A stretch of DNA of 64,000 nucleotides, from assembly GCF_030542105.1 (NCBI RefSeq), contig NZ_JAUOFB010000003.1, positions 310,001-374,000 on the forward strand, given 5' to 3'. Made by a program: the position numbers and the translations under genes. How positions within the stretch are numbered: position 1 is the stretch's first letter; each line of letters opens with the position of its first letter. The stretch comes from Hymenobacter sp. BT730 (GTDB lineage: Bacteria > Bacteroidota > Bacteroidia > Cytophagales > Hymenobacteraceae). Under the pieces are notes generated by a model. It was not told the origin of the DNA. It ran no database searches and saw only the letters and a program-made list of their open reading frames with translations. Positions 1-8,328 of this stretch are shown here, in pieces.

Positions 1-63
1 CGCACCACGGCCGTGGCCGGTGGCGCCACCGGATTCTACACTTTCCGCTACACGGTGAAATAA
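1..63 (+). CDS. 3' end of an upstream gene (partial)
   Basis: The first 20 codons are open and end in TAA. The visible tail (ending FRYTVK) is too short to name. Alternating hydrophobic and polar residues would suit a beta strand at the end of a secreted or periplasmic protein, such as a TonB C-terminal domain, but this is a guess. A good terminator follows at once, so the gene seems to be the last of its transcript. Confidence 0.45.
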   Translation, partial: RTTAVAGGATGFYTFRYTVK

Positions 64-90
64 CGGCACTGCCAGAACAGAAATAAACGG

Positions 91-127
91 GCCGCCGGTG
101 GGATATTCCTGCCGGCGGCTTTCTTTT
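91..127 (+). terminator. Intrinsic terminator after the partial first gene
   Basis: An 8-bp perfect GC stem (GCCGCCGG at 91-98 with CCGGCGGC at 112-119) has a 13-nt loop and is followed by a T-rich stretch (TTTCTTTT). It separates the partial gene from folC. Confidence 0.75.
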
Positions 128-185
128 GCAGAATAATTTCTCCCTCCACCAGCAAGATTCTACTACTGGATGTGGAGCAAGCACA

Positions 186-1496
186 ATGCGTATGAATTAT
201 CAGGAAACGCTGGCCTATTTATACGCCCAGTTGCCCATGTTTCAGCGGGTGGGAGCCGCCGCTATTACCAAGAGCCTGGCCAATACCGAGGCGTTGGCTG
301 CTGCCCTGGGCAACCCGGAGCGGAAGTTTCGTTCGGTACATGTGGCCGGAACGAATGGGAAGGGCAGTAGCTCCAACTGGCTGGCTGCAGTGTTGCAGGC
401 CGCTGGCTACAAAGTAGGCCTATACACCTCACCGCATCTACGGGAGTTTACAGAGCGCATCAAAATCAACGGCCAGGACATTTCGCCGGCGTATCTGGTG
501 GATTGGGTGGAACGCTGGAAACCTTTGTTTGAGCAGATCAAGCCGTCTTTTTTCGAAATGACGGTTGCGCTGGCTTATGAGTATTTCGCCGATGAGCAGG
601 TAGATATTGCCATTATTGAAGTAGGCCTGGGCGGCCGGCTGGATTCCACCAATATTATTACCCCGCTGGTCTCACTCATTACCAATATCAGTTTCGACCA
701 CCAGGCGCTGCTGGGAAATACGCTGCCAGAAATTGCCGCCGAAAAAGCGGGAATCATCAAACCCAACGTGCCGGTAGTCATCAGTCAGACGCAGCCGGAA
801 GTACGGGCCGTGTTTGAGCAATATGCCTCGGCTGTGCAGGCGCCTCTTGTTTTTGCTGATGAAGTCTATCAGGTAGAAACAGTGGGGGTGCCGGCGGCAG
901 ATGCTGAACAACAGCTGGTGCGTGTGCAAAGGGCTGGAAGACCTGCTCAGGAATACCTCCTGGGCCTGGTAGGCGACTATCAGCGTTTTAATCTGCCCGG
1001 TGTGCTGGCTGTGCTGGTAAGGCTGCGGGAAATGGGCTTTCAAATTTCAGAAGCGGCCTTGCAGGAAGGGCTTCGCGATGTACGCCGCCTGACCGGATTC
1101 CGGGGACGTTGGCAGATTCTGGGCCGGCGCCCGCTGGTGGTCTGTGATACCGGGCATAATGAAGCAGGTATTCGCTCGGTAGTAGCCCAGCTGCGACGGT
1201 TAAACTACCACCGTCTGCACATGGTGCTGGGCACGGTGGCCGATAAAGATGTGGCGGCAATGCTGGCTTTGCTGCCGAAAGAGGCTATCTATTACTTTTG
1301 TCAGGCCGCCATTCCCCGGGCGCTTTCCGCTGCTGAGCTTTCTACGCAGGCTGCCGGAGTAGGGCTTTCGGGCGGGGTATTTACCTCCGTTGCCGAAGCC
1401 GTGCACGCTGCCCGTGCGGCTGCCGCTCCCGATGATGTGGTCTTTATTGGTGGCAGCACCTTTGTGGTAGCCGAGATTGAAGACCTGTTTACATAA
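186..1496 (+). CDS. folC: Bifunctional folylpolyglutamate/dihydrofolate synthase
   Basis: Mur-ligase-family enzyme that adds glutamate to dihydropteroate and to tetrahydrofolates in the cytoplasm, using ATP. The ATP-binding P-loop GTNGKGSSS lies near residues 55-63. It is followed by the family motifs SPHLREFTERI, EVGLGGRLDSTN and ITNISFDHQ. The C-terminal ligase domain has DTGHNEAG near residue 320, matching the DTAHNPxG signature. The 436 residues are normal for FolC. The frame stays open upstream to a TTG at 126, but ATG 186 matches the usual N-terminus (NYQETLAYLY) and has GGAG eight bases upstream; ATG 192 is also possible. trmB follows in the same direction. Confidence 0.95.
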   Translation: MRMNYQETLAYLYAQLPMFQRVGAAAITKSLANTEALAAALGNPERKFRSVHVAGTNGKGSSSNWLAAVLQAAGYKVGLYTSPHLREFTERIKINGQDISPAYLVDWVERWKPLFEQIKPSFFEMTVALAYEYFADEQVDIAIIEVGLGGRLDSTNIITPLVSLITNISFDHQALLGNTLPEIAAEKAGIIKPNVPVVISQTQPEVRAVFEQYASAVQAPLVFADEVYQVETVGVPAADAEQQLVRVQRAGRPAQEYLLGLVGDYQRFNLPGVLAVLVRLREMGFQISEAALQEGLRDVRRLTGFRGRWQILGRRPLVVCDTGHNEAGIRSVVAQLRRLNYHRLHMVLGTVADKDVAAMLALLPKEAIYYFCQAAIPRALSAAELSTQAAGVGLSGGVFTSVAEAVHAARAAAAPDDVVFIGGSTFVVAEIEDLFT

Positions 1497-1561
1497 GGGC
1501 TTGCGCCTGATTTCCTCCACATCAACCGGCGCCTTGGGTGCCAACCTCTTTCCCGCTTTCC

Positions 1562-2224
1562 GTGAGTAGAATTAAACTAGTACGCTTCGCCGAAAATGCC
1601 ACCCGTTCCGAAATTGTAGAGCCGGGTAAAGAAACCTACCTGCAGTTGGCCGGGCGGTGGAACGAAGCATTTTTCTCAGCAAACCAACCTATCACCTTGG
1701 AAATGGGCTGCGGAAAAGGAGAGTACACCGTAGGGCTGGCCCAGCGCTACCCCGAGCGCAACTTCCTGGGGCTCGATATTAAAGGGGAAAGAATCTGGCG
1801 CGGCAGCACCCGGGCTCGGGACATGGGCTTGGCCAACGTAGGCTTTCTGCGCACCCAAGGTCAAACCCTGGCAGAGCATTTCGCCCCTGGTGAGCTGAGT
1901 GAAATCTGGATAACGTTTCCCGATCCACGCCCCCGCGACCGGGACATCAAGCGCCGCCTAACCGCTCCACGCTATTTAGACCTGTATCAGCAAGTATTGC
2001 GCCCAGGAGGGATAGTACACCTGAAAACGGATAGTGAAGCGCTGTACGACTATTCACTGGAAACCGTGCTAGCCCGTCCCGGTGCTCAGGTGCTGGCACA
2101 AACCAAGGATTTGTACGCCACGCCTGAGCTGCTGCCGCACGCCGAGGATATTCAGACGCACTATGAAAGCCGCTACCGTGCCAGTGGCATTCCCATTAAA
2201 TATTTGCAGTTCCAGCTTAGCTAG
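1562..2224 (+). CDS. trmB: tRNA (guanine-N7-)-methyltransferase
   Basis: SAM-dependent methyltransferase that makes m7G46 in the tRNA variable loop. The SAM-binding motif LEMGCGKGEYT is near residue 46, and the family signature appears as FPDPRPRDRDIKRRL near residue 119, a variant of FPDPWPKKRHxKRRL. The C-terminus ends in the usual GIPIKYLQF. GTG at 1562 is chosen because family members begin close to the RIKLVRFAEN block; an upstream in-frame GTG at 1538 would add eight residues. No clear ribosome binding site is visible. The next gene starts 10 bp downstream. Confidence 0.92.
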   Translation: MSRIKLVRFAENATRSEIVEPGKETYLQLAGRWNEAFFSANQPITLEMGCGKGEYTVGLAQRYPERNFLGLDIKGERIWRGSTRARDMGLANVGFLRTQGQTLAEHFAPGELSEIWITFPDPRPRDRDIKRRLTAPRYLDLYQQVLRPGGIVHLKTDSEALYDYSLETVLARPGAQVLAQTKDLYATPELLPHAEDIQTHYESRYRASGIPIKYLQFQLS

Positions 2225-2233
2225 CGTCAGCTT

Positions 2234-3067
2234 ATGGCTCCCATTCACACAGTGCAGCTGTTGCCGATTCTTGATGAAAAGCTGCTGCAGTTACTGCGCA
2301 GCCTGAGTCCGGCAGAATGGGAACTGCCGACTGTAGCCCCCAACTGGCGTGTGCGTGACGTAGCCCTGCACTTGCTGGATGGGAATGTGCGCACCTTGTC
2401 TATACTACGGGACGGCTACTTTGGTCAGGCCCCCGCCAGTGGCAGTTATACCGATGTTGTTAGCTTTCTTAATCAGTTGAATGCCGATTGGATAGCAGCT
2501 GGCCAGCGCCTGAGCCCGGCCGTGATTTCCTGGCTGCTGGAATTGACGGGCCCGGAGTATTGCCGCTTTCTGGCTTCTCTGGACTTGCTCGCGCCAGCCG
2601 TATTGGCTGTGGCCTGGGCCGGGGAGCAGGAGTCAGTAAACTGGTTTCATGTGGCCCGGGAGTACACTGAAAAGTGGCATCATCAGCAGCAAATTCGTCA
2701 GGCAGTGGGGCAGGAGGAGGATTTGCTTACGCGGGAGCTTTACTTCCCCTTTCTGGATACCTGTCTGCGGGCCTTGCCATTCCATTATCGAAATACCCAA
2801 GCTGACCCAGGGACTCTTCTTCAAATTTTAATAACGGGCGAAGGGGGCGGCACCTGGCAGCTGCAGCGCTCTACGGACGCCTGGCAATTGTTGGAGACAC
2901 CAGCCCCGGAGCAGGATACAGCAACCCAGGTAATATTGGATGGGAGGGTAGCATGGCGGCTTTTCACCAAAAGCTTACCCCGCCCGCAAGCCGATGCGCA
3001 CATTCAAATTACCGGCAATGCGCAACTGGCAGAGCCCTTCTTTAGCCTGATAACCGTAATGGCGTAA
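2234..3067 (+). CDS. Maleylpyruvate isomerase N-terminal (MDMPI_N/DinB-like) domain protein
   Basis: Protein of 277 residues with an N-terminal four-helix-bundle domain of the DinB/MDMPI type. The pattern NWRVRDVALHLLDGNVR near residues 36-52 matches the WxxxDVxxHL helix in which the first metal-binding His sits. HVAREYTEKWHHQQQIR near 139-155 gives the later His cluster, consistent with a divalent metal site. The C-terminal part resembles the small alpha/beta domain after MDMPI_N. Such proteins are thiol-dependent isomerases or transferases, but the substrate here is unknown. It starts 10 bp after trmB, so cotranscription is likely. Confidence 0.75.
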   Translation: MAPIHTVQLLPILDEKLLQLLRSLSPAEWELPTVAPNWRVRDVALHLLDGNVRTLSILRDGYFGQAPASGSYTDVVSFLNQLNADWIAAGQRLSPAVISWLLELTGPEYCRFLASLDLLAPAVLAVAWAGEQESVNWFHVAREYTEKWHHQQQIRQAVGQEEDLLTRELYFPFLDTCLRALPFHYRNTQADPGTLLQILITGEGGGTWQLQRSTDAWQLLETPAPEQDTATQVILDGRVAWRLFTKSLPRPQADAHIQITGNAQLAEPFFSLITVMA

Positions 3068-3072
3068 GATCC

Positions 3073-3693
3073 TTAGTCTTCCAGTTCTTCAAATACTGCT
3101 TCCATTTCGGAAAAGTCGCGCAGGCCGGGTTTGATTTCGTTGCCACCTTCCAGCACAATGCCCGCCGGATGCACCGTGTTCAGGAGTTCACGCAACTTGC
3201 CATTGGCAAATCCTGCCGCCAGCCAAATAGGATAAGTGCGGGCCTGCTCGGTGAGGTGAGCAAGCTGAATCCCGTTAAGCGGCTGCGGGGGAATGGTAGG
3301 CAGCACGAAACCCGCCACATGCGCCTGCATCTGCTGGAAGCGCATATCCACGTCTTCAGGTAGCATATCAGGTACCCAATTCATCAGCTGTAGCACGGGA
3401 AGCTCCAAAGCGGCTAGCTCTTCGGTGGAGCGGATGCGGGTGAGGAGTATATAGCTTAACCCGCATTCCCGTGCTATGGTATTGATTTCGAGGACTGGGA
3501 GTGTGCTGAATTCGCCCACCAGCCCGATGCCAGCAACCCAACCACTAAGTTCCTTGACGGCCTCTGGAGCAAGGTGATTAGGTAAGGCAGGATCCAAAAG
3601 GAAAGTGAGATAATCGGCACCCATGCCCGCGCAATATCGGGCATCAGACAGGTTATTGATTCCGCGCACCAGCACGGATGTAATAAGTGACAT
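3073..3693 (-). CDS. TrpF-like (phosphoribosylanthranilate isomerase-fold) protein, probably non-catalytic
   Basis: A (beta/alpha)8-barrel protein of 206 residues with TrpF architecture. The N-terminus LVRGINNLSDARYCAGMGAD aligns with the TrpF start (K-[VI]-C-G-I-x, then DA..A...GAD), and the C-terminus PGLRDFSEMEAVF aligns with the TrpF PGxKD end. The catalytic Cys of the KxCG motif is Arg here, and the strand that normally carries the catalytic Asp is unrecognisable. Normal PRAI activity is therefore doubtful. No other trp gene is nearby. It converges with the MDMPI_N gene, five bases apart. ATG 3693 is chosen over a longer frame because it starts just before the first beta strand. Confidence 0.7.
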   Translation of the reverse strand: MSLITSVLVRGINNLSDARYCAGMGADYLTFLLDPALPNHLAPEAVKELSGWVAGIGLVGEFSTLPVLEINTIARECGLSYILLTRIRSTEELAALELPVLQLMNWVPDMLPEDVDMRFQQMQAHVAGFVLPTIPPQPLNGIQLAHLTEQARTYPIWLAAGFANGKLRELLNTVHPAGIVLEGGNEIKPGLRDFSEMEAVFEELED

Positions 3694-3873
3694 AAGGGAG
3701 AAGCTAACGGAGCAGAGAGGGCTGGACAGGGCCAGCAGGCAGGTTTGCCGCTGCAATATCCGAAACCTGGTGAAATTGGTTTGGTTTATAGTCCATCAAA
3801 CTGCACGCTGTTGCCTGCGGACCTACCCAGCTTTAGGCAGTAACTTCAAAGAGGGGAGTAAAACGGAACTCCG

Positions 3874-3881
3874 TACCTTTG
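3874..3881 (+). promoter_or_regulatory. Putative mnmA promoter -7 box
   Basis: TACCTTTG is an exact match to the Bacteroidota sigma-A -7 consensus TAnnTTTG and lies 48 bp before the mnmA ATG. No clear -33 TTTG is visible at the expected distance, so the call rests on the -7 box and its position. Confidence 0.45.
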
Positions 3882-3929
3882 TTTATTCGGCCGGAACCTT
3901 TCACGCTTCGGGCGCAATTTGATTCACGT

Positions 3930-5078
3930 ATGAACACAACGAAAGGACGGGTGCTGGTAGCCATGAGTGGCGGCATCGACAGCTCCGTGGCAGCTGTATT
4001 GCTGCACGAGCAAGGCTATGAGGTGGTTGGCATGACCATGAAAACCTGGGATTACGCCTCCGCAGGCGGCAGCAAGAAAGAAACCGGCTGCTGCTCCCTG
4101 GACAGCATCAACGACGCCCGGCAGATTGCCGTGGACCTGGGCTTCCCACACTACATTATTGATATCCGCGAAGAGTTCGGTGACTTTGTCATCAGCAACT
4201 TCACCGATGAATACTTGGCTGGTCGCACGCCTAATCCCTGCGTGCTGTGCAATACCCACATTAAATGGGATGCCCTGCTACGCCGCGCCGACCAACTGGG
4301 CTGCGAGTTTATTGCCACTGGTCACTATGCCAACGTACGCCAGGAAAACGGCCGCTACGTGGTCAGCAAAGGCATTGATGAAAACAAAGACCAGAGTTAC
4401 GCCATCTGGGGCGTAAGTCAGGAGAGCCTGGCGCGCACCATGTTCCCGCTGGGCAGCCTGCGCAAAACCGAAATCTATGACATGGCCCGTCAGCGCGGCT
4501 TTACGGAGCTGGTAAACAAGCCGGAGAGCTACGAAATCTGCTTTATCCCCGACAACGACTACCGCGGGTTCCTGCGCCGCCGCGTGCCGGGCCTGGAGGA
4601 GCGCGTGGCCGGGGGCGAGTTTGTGCTGCGCGATGGCACCGTTATTGGCAAGCACGAAGGCTATCCGTTCTACACCATTGGTCAGCGCAAAGGCTTAGGC
4701 GTAGCGCTGGGCTTCCCCGTGTATGTCACCGAAATTCGCCCTGAGACCAACCAGGTGGTGTTAGGCAACTTTGATGAGCTGGCCAGCACGGCTACTGTAG
4801 TGGGCAAGCTCAACATGGGCAAGTATGCCTCCCTGGAAGGAATGGGCCTGGTACCGAGCCGTACAAAAATCCGCTATAATCATGATGGCTCGCCCGCATT
4901 TTTAGAACAGATTGGTGATAAAATTCGAGTATATTTCGAAGAAGCCGTTCATGCCGTAACGCCCGGGCAAGCTGCCGTTTTCTATGATGGCAATGATGTG
5001 CTGGGTGGCGGCTGGATTGAACGGCACGTTATGGATGTGGCACCCGTAGCCACAGAAGATATTATAGCTACCTCATGA
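3930..5078 (+). CDS. mnmA: tRNA-uridine 2-sulfurtransferase
   Basis: Adenylates and thiolates U34 of Lys, Glu and Gln tRNAs to give s2U34, taking sulfur from a relay protein. The PP-loop ATP pyrophosphatase motif SGGIDSS is at residues 13-19. The catalytic cysteines are visible: Cys104 in NPCVLCN and Cys204 in EICFIPD. The central tRNA-binding block GQRKGLG is present, followed by the C-terminal beta-barrel domain. At 382 residues it has the usual length. ATG 3930 is preferred to upstream in-frame codons because family members start just before the PP-loop strand. Its TGA overlaps the ATG of the following lipoprotein gene (ATGA), suggesting coupled translation. Confidence 0.95.
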   Translation: MNTTKGRVLVAMSGGIDSSVAAVLLHEQGYEVVGMTMKTWDYASAGGSKKETGCCSLDSINDARQIAVDLGFPHYIIDIREEFGDFVISNFTDEYLAGRTPNPCVLCNTHIKWDALLRRADQLGCEFIATGHYANVRQENGRYVVSKGIDENKDQSYAIWGVSQESLARTMFPLGSLRKTEIYDMARQRGFTELVNKPESYEICFIPDNDYRGFLRRRVPGLEERVAGGEFVLRDGTVIGKHEGYPFYTIGQRKGLGVALGFPVYVTEIRPETNQVVLGNFDELASTATVVGKLNMGKYASLEGMGLVPSRTKIRYNHDGSPAFLEQIGDKIRVYFEEAVHAVTPGQAAVFYDGNDVLGGGWIERHVMDVAPVATEDIIATS

Positions 5079-5791
5079 CTCAATTCGTAAGAATGCAGCG
5101 GCAGGCCCGCTGGGCAGTGCTTTTGGTTGGAGTGGTCGTCAGTTGTAAAAATGAAACGGAGGCCCCGGCGCCACTGGGTAAGGAATACTACCCGGTGGCC
5201 ACCGGCACCTACCGCACCTTTGCTGCCGAAGATGTTATCTGGGATGATAACGTAGCCACCACCACCCAGTACCAGCTGCGCGAACGAATTGAAGATACCT
5301 TTACTGATGCCGCCGGCCTGCTGAGCTACCGCATTATTCGCTCCCGCCGGGAAAAGGCCGCCGAAGAATGGGCCGATGACAGCGTGTTTGTGCTTACGCC
5401 CACCAGCCAGAGCTTGCAGCTACTGCGCGGCAACCGCCGCACGGTAGAGCTGGTATTCCCGGTGCGCGAAGGCAAACGCTGGAACCCCTTTGCCTTTGCC
5501 GCGCTCGATACCGTGGGCCGGCAGTATCAGAACGTAGGCCAGCCTTTCAAGGCAGGCGAGAAGGAGTACACCGAAACCCTGACTACGCTGGACGATGTGG
5601 AGAATAACCTCTACTACCTCACGCAGCGTAAGCAGGTATACGCCCGCAACGAAGGCCCTATCTTCCGGGAAAATAAGCGGTATATCTACTGTGATGGCAG
5701 CACCGCCGGGCAAAATTGTCAGGTAGGCACAGGCTACATCCTGGCAGGCCGGGAGCACCGCGAAACGCTGCTGGAATCGGGCAAGTTATAA
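5075..5791 (+). CDS. Hypothetical lipoprotein
   Basis: Protein of 238 residues with a charged N-terminus, a hydrophobic segment and a lipobox (VVVSC, lipid-accepting Cys24), so it is probably anchored in the inner or outer membrane facing the periplasm. The mature part is rich in beta-prone segments (PVATGTYRTF, LSYRIIRSRRE, VFVLTPTSQSLQLLRG) and resembles small Bacteroidota lipoproteins of unknown role. No enzymatic motif is visible. The start overlaps the mnmA stop by four bases; that coupling probably reflects co-expression and not a shared pathway. Confidence 0.75.
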   Translation: MTQFVRMQRQARWAVLLVGVVVSCKNETEAPAPLGKEYYPVATGTYRTFAAEDVIWDDNVATTTQYQLRERIEDTFTDAAGLLSYRIIRSRREKAAEEWADDSVFVLTPTSQSLQLLRGNRRTVELVFPVREGKRWNPFAFAALDTVGRQYQNVGQPFKAGEKEYTETLTTLDDVENNLYYLTQRKQVYARNEGPIFRENKRYIYCDGSTAGQNCQVGTGYILAGREHRETLLESGKL

Positions 5792-5861
5792 GCGGCAGGC
5801 TGCATCCTTTTGCCGGAATTGGTGTTAATAATACAGCTGTTGATCTTCTTTAAGCTGGTAT

Positions 5862-7526
5862 ATGCGCGCGTGGCTACTGCTGCTTCTTTCAATTGGATTT
5901 AATGTAGCGGCCCTGGGCAATCCACCGGCAGTAGCAGGGGGCACCGTGCGCAAGCATCTGGTGTATTTCCGGGATAAAACCGGCACGCCTTTCTCCACCA
6001 CGCGGCCAGATGCTTTTCTCTCGGCCCGTGCCCTGCAGCGGCGTAGCCGGCAGCAAATACCTGTATCCTCCCGGGACCTGCCCGTAGCTCCGGCTTACGT
6101 AGCCCAGGTGCGGGCCGTGCCGGGCGTGCAACTCTGGTATACCTCCCGGTGGTTTAATGCTGCTGTTATCAGTTGCGACTCCGCCACGCTGGCCCAGGTG
6201 CAAGCCTTACCCATTATCCGTAGCGCAGAAACGCTCAACCGCAAGCCCCAGGCCGGTAGCAGGCCGGCTCTCCGGCCCGCTCTGCCACAAAAGCAGTCTA
6301 CGCAAAGCCGCCGCGCCGACTATGGGTTGGCCTTTGCTCAGGCAGCACAGCTGGATGCCGTAACCATGCACGATGCCGGCTTTAAAGGGGAAGGTATGCA
6401 GATTGCGGTATTTGATGCCGGCTTTCCCAGTGTAGATCAGCTAGAGGCCTTTAAGCCTCTTTTCAGTGAAAAGCGAGTAGCCAGCACCTTCAATTTTGTT
6501 GATAAAACCAAAACGGTTTTTGAGCGTGACGCTCACGGCACCAGTGTCCTCTCGGCGCTGGCAGCCAATACTCCGGGTTTTTTTGTAGGCACTGCGCCCC
6601 AGGCTACTTATCATCTCTGCATTACTGAAGATGCCAGCTCTGAGCATCCGGTAGAAGAAATGAACTGGCTGATAGCGGCCGAGTATGCTGATTCGGCCGG
6701 GGTAGATATTATCAGCTCTTCCTTAGGCTACACCACCTTTGATGAGCCTTCCATAGACCATACCTACCCCGATTTGAACGGACGCACTACTATCGGAACC
6801 CGCGCCGCCACAATGGCCGCGCGCGTAGGTATGGTGGTTCTCAATAGTGCCGGCAACGATGGGGATAAGCCCTGGCGCTACATTGACGTGCCCGCTGATG
6901 CTGATTCGGTCATTGCCGTCGGAGCTGTCGATTCGCTGGGTGTTCGGGCAGGTTTCAGCTCCGTAGGGCCTACTGCCGATGGGCGGATCAAGCCCGATTT
7001 AATGGCTATGGGTTACCTGGCAGCTGTTATTCGCCCTAGTGGGGTTGCCGTGCGGGGCAATGGTACTTCTTATGCCTGCCCGGTGCTGGCAGGCATGGTA
7101 GCTGGGCTGTGGCAGTCCAGCCCGGGCTTAAGCGCCCAGCAGGTTATTGAGACCCTGAAGCGCTCCGGTTCGCAGGCTGCCAATCCGGACAACGAGCGGG
7201 GGTACGGCATTCCTAACTTTGTACGGGCGTATGAGCTGGCTAACCCGGGTAAACCGTTGAGCTTACCTGGTAAGGCCACCGGGCTGTTGGTGTATCCGAA
7301 TCCGACGGCCAGCAATGAGCTTTTTCTGACTATTCCGGAAGAGTTGCTGCTGAAAAATCTGCGCGTGCGGGTATATGATTCCCGCGGGGCGCTGGTTCTG
7401 GACCGGACTATGTTTAATAATAGCCCGAAAATGCAGGTGCGAACCGGGGTACTGGCCCGTGGTACGTATACCTGCACAGTCAGTTCAAACGGTGTGCGGC
7501 GCACCGCCCGCTTTGTCCGGCTGTAG
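5862..7526 (+). CDS. Subtilisin-like serine protease (S8) with T9SS C-terminal sorting domain
   Basis: Secreted protease of 554 residues. A signal peptide (about residues 1-19) is followed by a propeptide-like region, then the S8 domain with the complete triad: Asp185 in AVFDAGFP, His225 in DAHGTSVLS and Ser403 in GNGTSYACPVLAG. The oxyanion Asn is in NSAGNDGD. The last 85 residues form a type A T9SS sorting domain (GLLVYPNPT..., then VYDSRGALVLDR and a GTYTCTV strand), which directs export across the outer membrane and surface attachment or release. It probably degrades external protein or matures other secreted proteins; no substrate can be inferred. The Bacteroidota-type linker marks it as native to the lineage. 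Confidence 0.92.
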   Translation: MRAWLLLLLSIGFNVAALGNPPAVAGGTVRKHLVYFRDKTGTPFSTTRPDAFLSARALQRRSRQQIPVSSRDLPVAPAYVAQVRAVPGVQLWYTSRWFNAAVISCDSATLAQVQALPIIRSAETLNRKPQAGSRPALRPALPQKQSTQSRRADYGLAFAQAAQLDAVTMHDAGFKGEGMQIAVFDAGFPSVDQLEAFKPLFSEKRVASTFNFVDKTKTVFERDAHGTSVLSALAANTPGFFVGTAPQATYHLCITEDASSEHPVEEMNWLIAAEYADSAGVDIISSSLGYTTFDEPSIDHTYPDLNGRTTIGTRAATMAARVGMVVLNSAGNDGDKPWRYIDVPADADSVIAVGAVDSLGVRAGFSSVGPTADGRIKPDLMAMGYLAAVIRPSGVAVRGNGTSYACPVLAGMVAGLWQSSPGLSAQQVIETLKRSGSQAANPDNERGYGIPNFVRAYELANPGKPLSLPGKATGLLVYPNPTASNELFLTIPEELLLKNLRVRVYDSRGALVLDRTMFNNSPKMQVRTGVLARGTYTCTVSSNGVRRTARFVRL

Positions 7527-7597
7527 CGTCAAGTTTTTTTATAAGGAAGCGACCGAGGCTACTGTTCAGAATTCCAGGCAACTCCTACCTTCGTGGC

Positions 7598-8296
7598 ATG
7601 AATACTTCGCACCGCCCGGCCCCACTGCTGGCTCCCTCTTTCCTGGCTGCTGATTTTGCTAATCTGCAGGCTGAAACCGAACGCCTGGCGAACAGTGCTG
7701 CCGACTGGCTGCACTGTGACGTGATGGATGGGCGGTTTGTACCGAATATTTCCTTTGGCATTCCGGTGTTGCAGGCAATTCATCGGCATGCCCAGCAGCC
7801 CCTGGATGTGCACCTCATGATAGAGGAACCCCAGCACTACCTGGCTGCCTTTCGGGATGCCGGCGCGGCTAACCTTACTGTGCATTATGAGGCCTGCCCG
7901 CACCTGCACCGCGTTATTCAACAAATTAAAAGCCTAGGATGCCGGGCCGGTGTGGCCCTGAATCCCCACACGCCGGTATGGGTACTGGAAGACATTGCCG
8001 CCGACCTGGACCTGGTGTGCGTGATGTCGGTAAACCCTGGGTTTGGTGGACAGAGCTTTATCCCCAATACCCTGCGCAAAGTAGCGGCCCTGAAAGAGCT
8101 GCTGGTAGATTGCGGCAGCCGTGCCCTTATTGAAATTGATGGCGGAGTTACGCTTGACAATGCGGCGGCGCTGGTGCAGGCTGGCGCCGATGTGCTGGTA
8201 GCTGGCAGCTTCGTATTCCACTCAACGGACCCCGTAGCAACTCTGGCCGAAATGCGCGACTCATTGGCAGTAGCTCTGACTTCCGACCTCGACTAA
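7598..8296 (+). CDS. rpe: Ribulose-phosphate 3-epimerase
   Basis: TIM-barrel metalloenzyme that interconverts D-ribulose 5-phosphate and D-xylulose 5-phosphate in the pentose phosphate pathway. Conserved blocks are in order: LAPSFLAADF, the metal-ligand strand HCDVMDGRFVPN, DVHLMIEEP, the phosphate loop MSVNPGFGGQ and EIDGGV near the C-terminus. The 232 residues are slightly longer than usual because of a few extra terminal residues. TACCTTCG, a near match to the -7 consensus, lies only four bases before the ATG, so the transcript may have almost no leader. The stop is followed at once by an in-frame ATG of the next open frame (TAATG). Confidence 0.96.
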   Translation: MNTSHRPAPLLAPSFLAADFANLQAETERLANSAADWLHCDVMDGRFVPNISFGIPVLQAIHRHAQQPLDVHLMIEEPQHYLAAFRDAGAANLTVHYEACPHLHRVIQQIKSLGCRAGVALNPHTPVWVLEDIAADLDLVCVMSVNPGFGGQSFIPNTLRKVAALKELLVDCGSRALIEIDGGVTLDNAAALVQAGADVLVAGSFVFHSTDPVATLAEMRDSLAVALTSDLD

Positions 8297-8328
8297 TGCG
8301 GGGCGGCCAGGTTCCGGGAAGTCAAATA

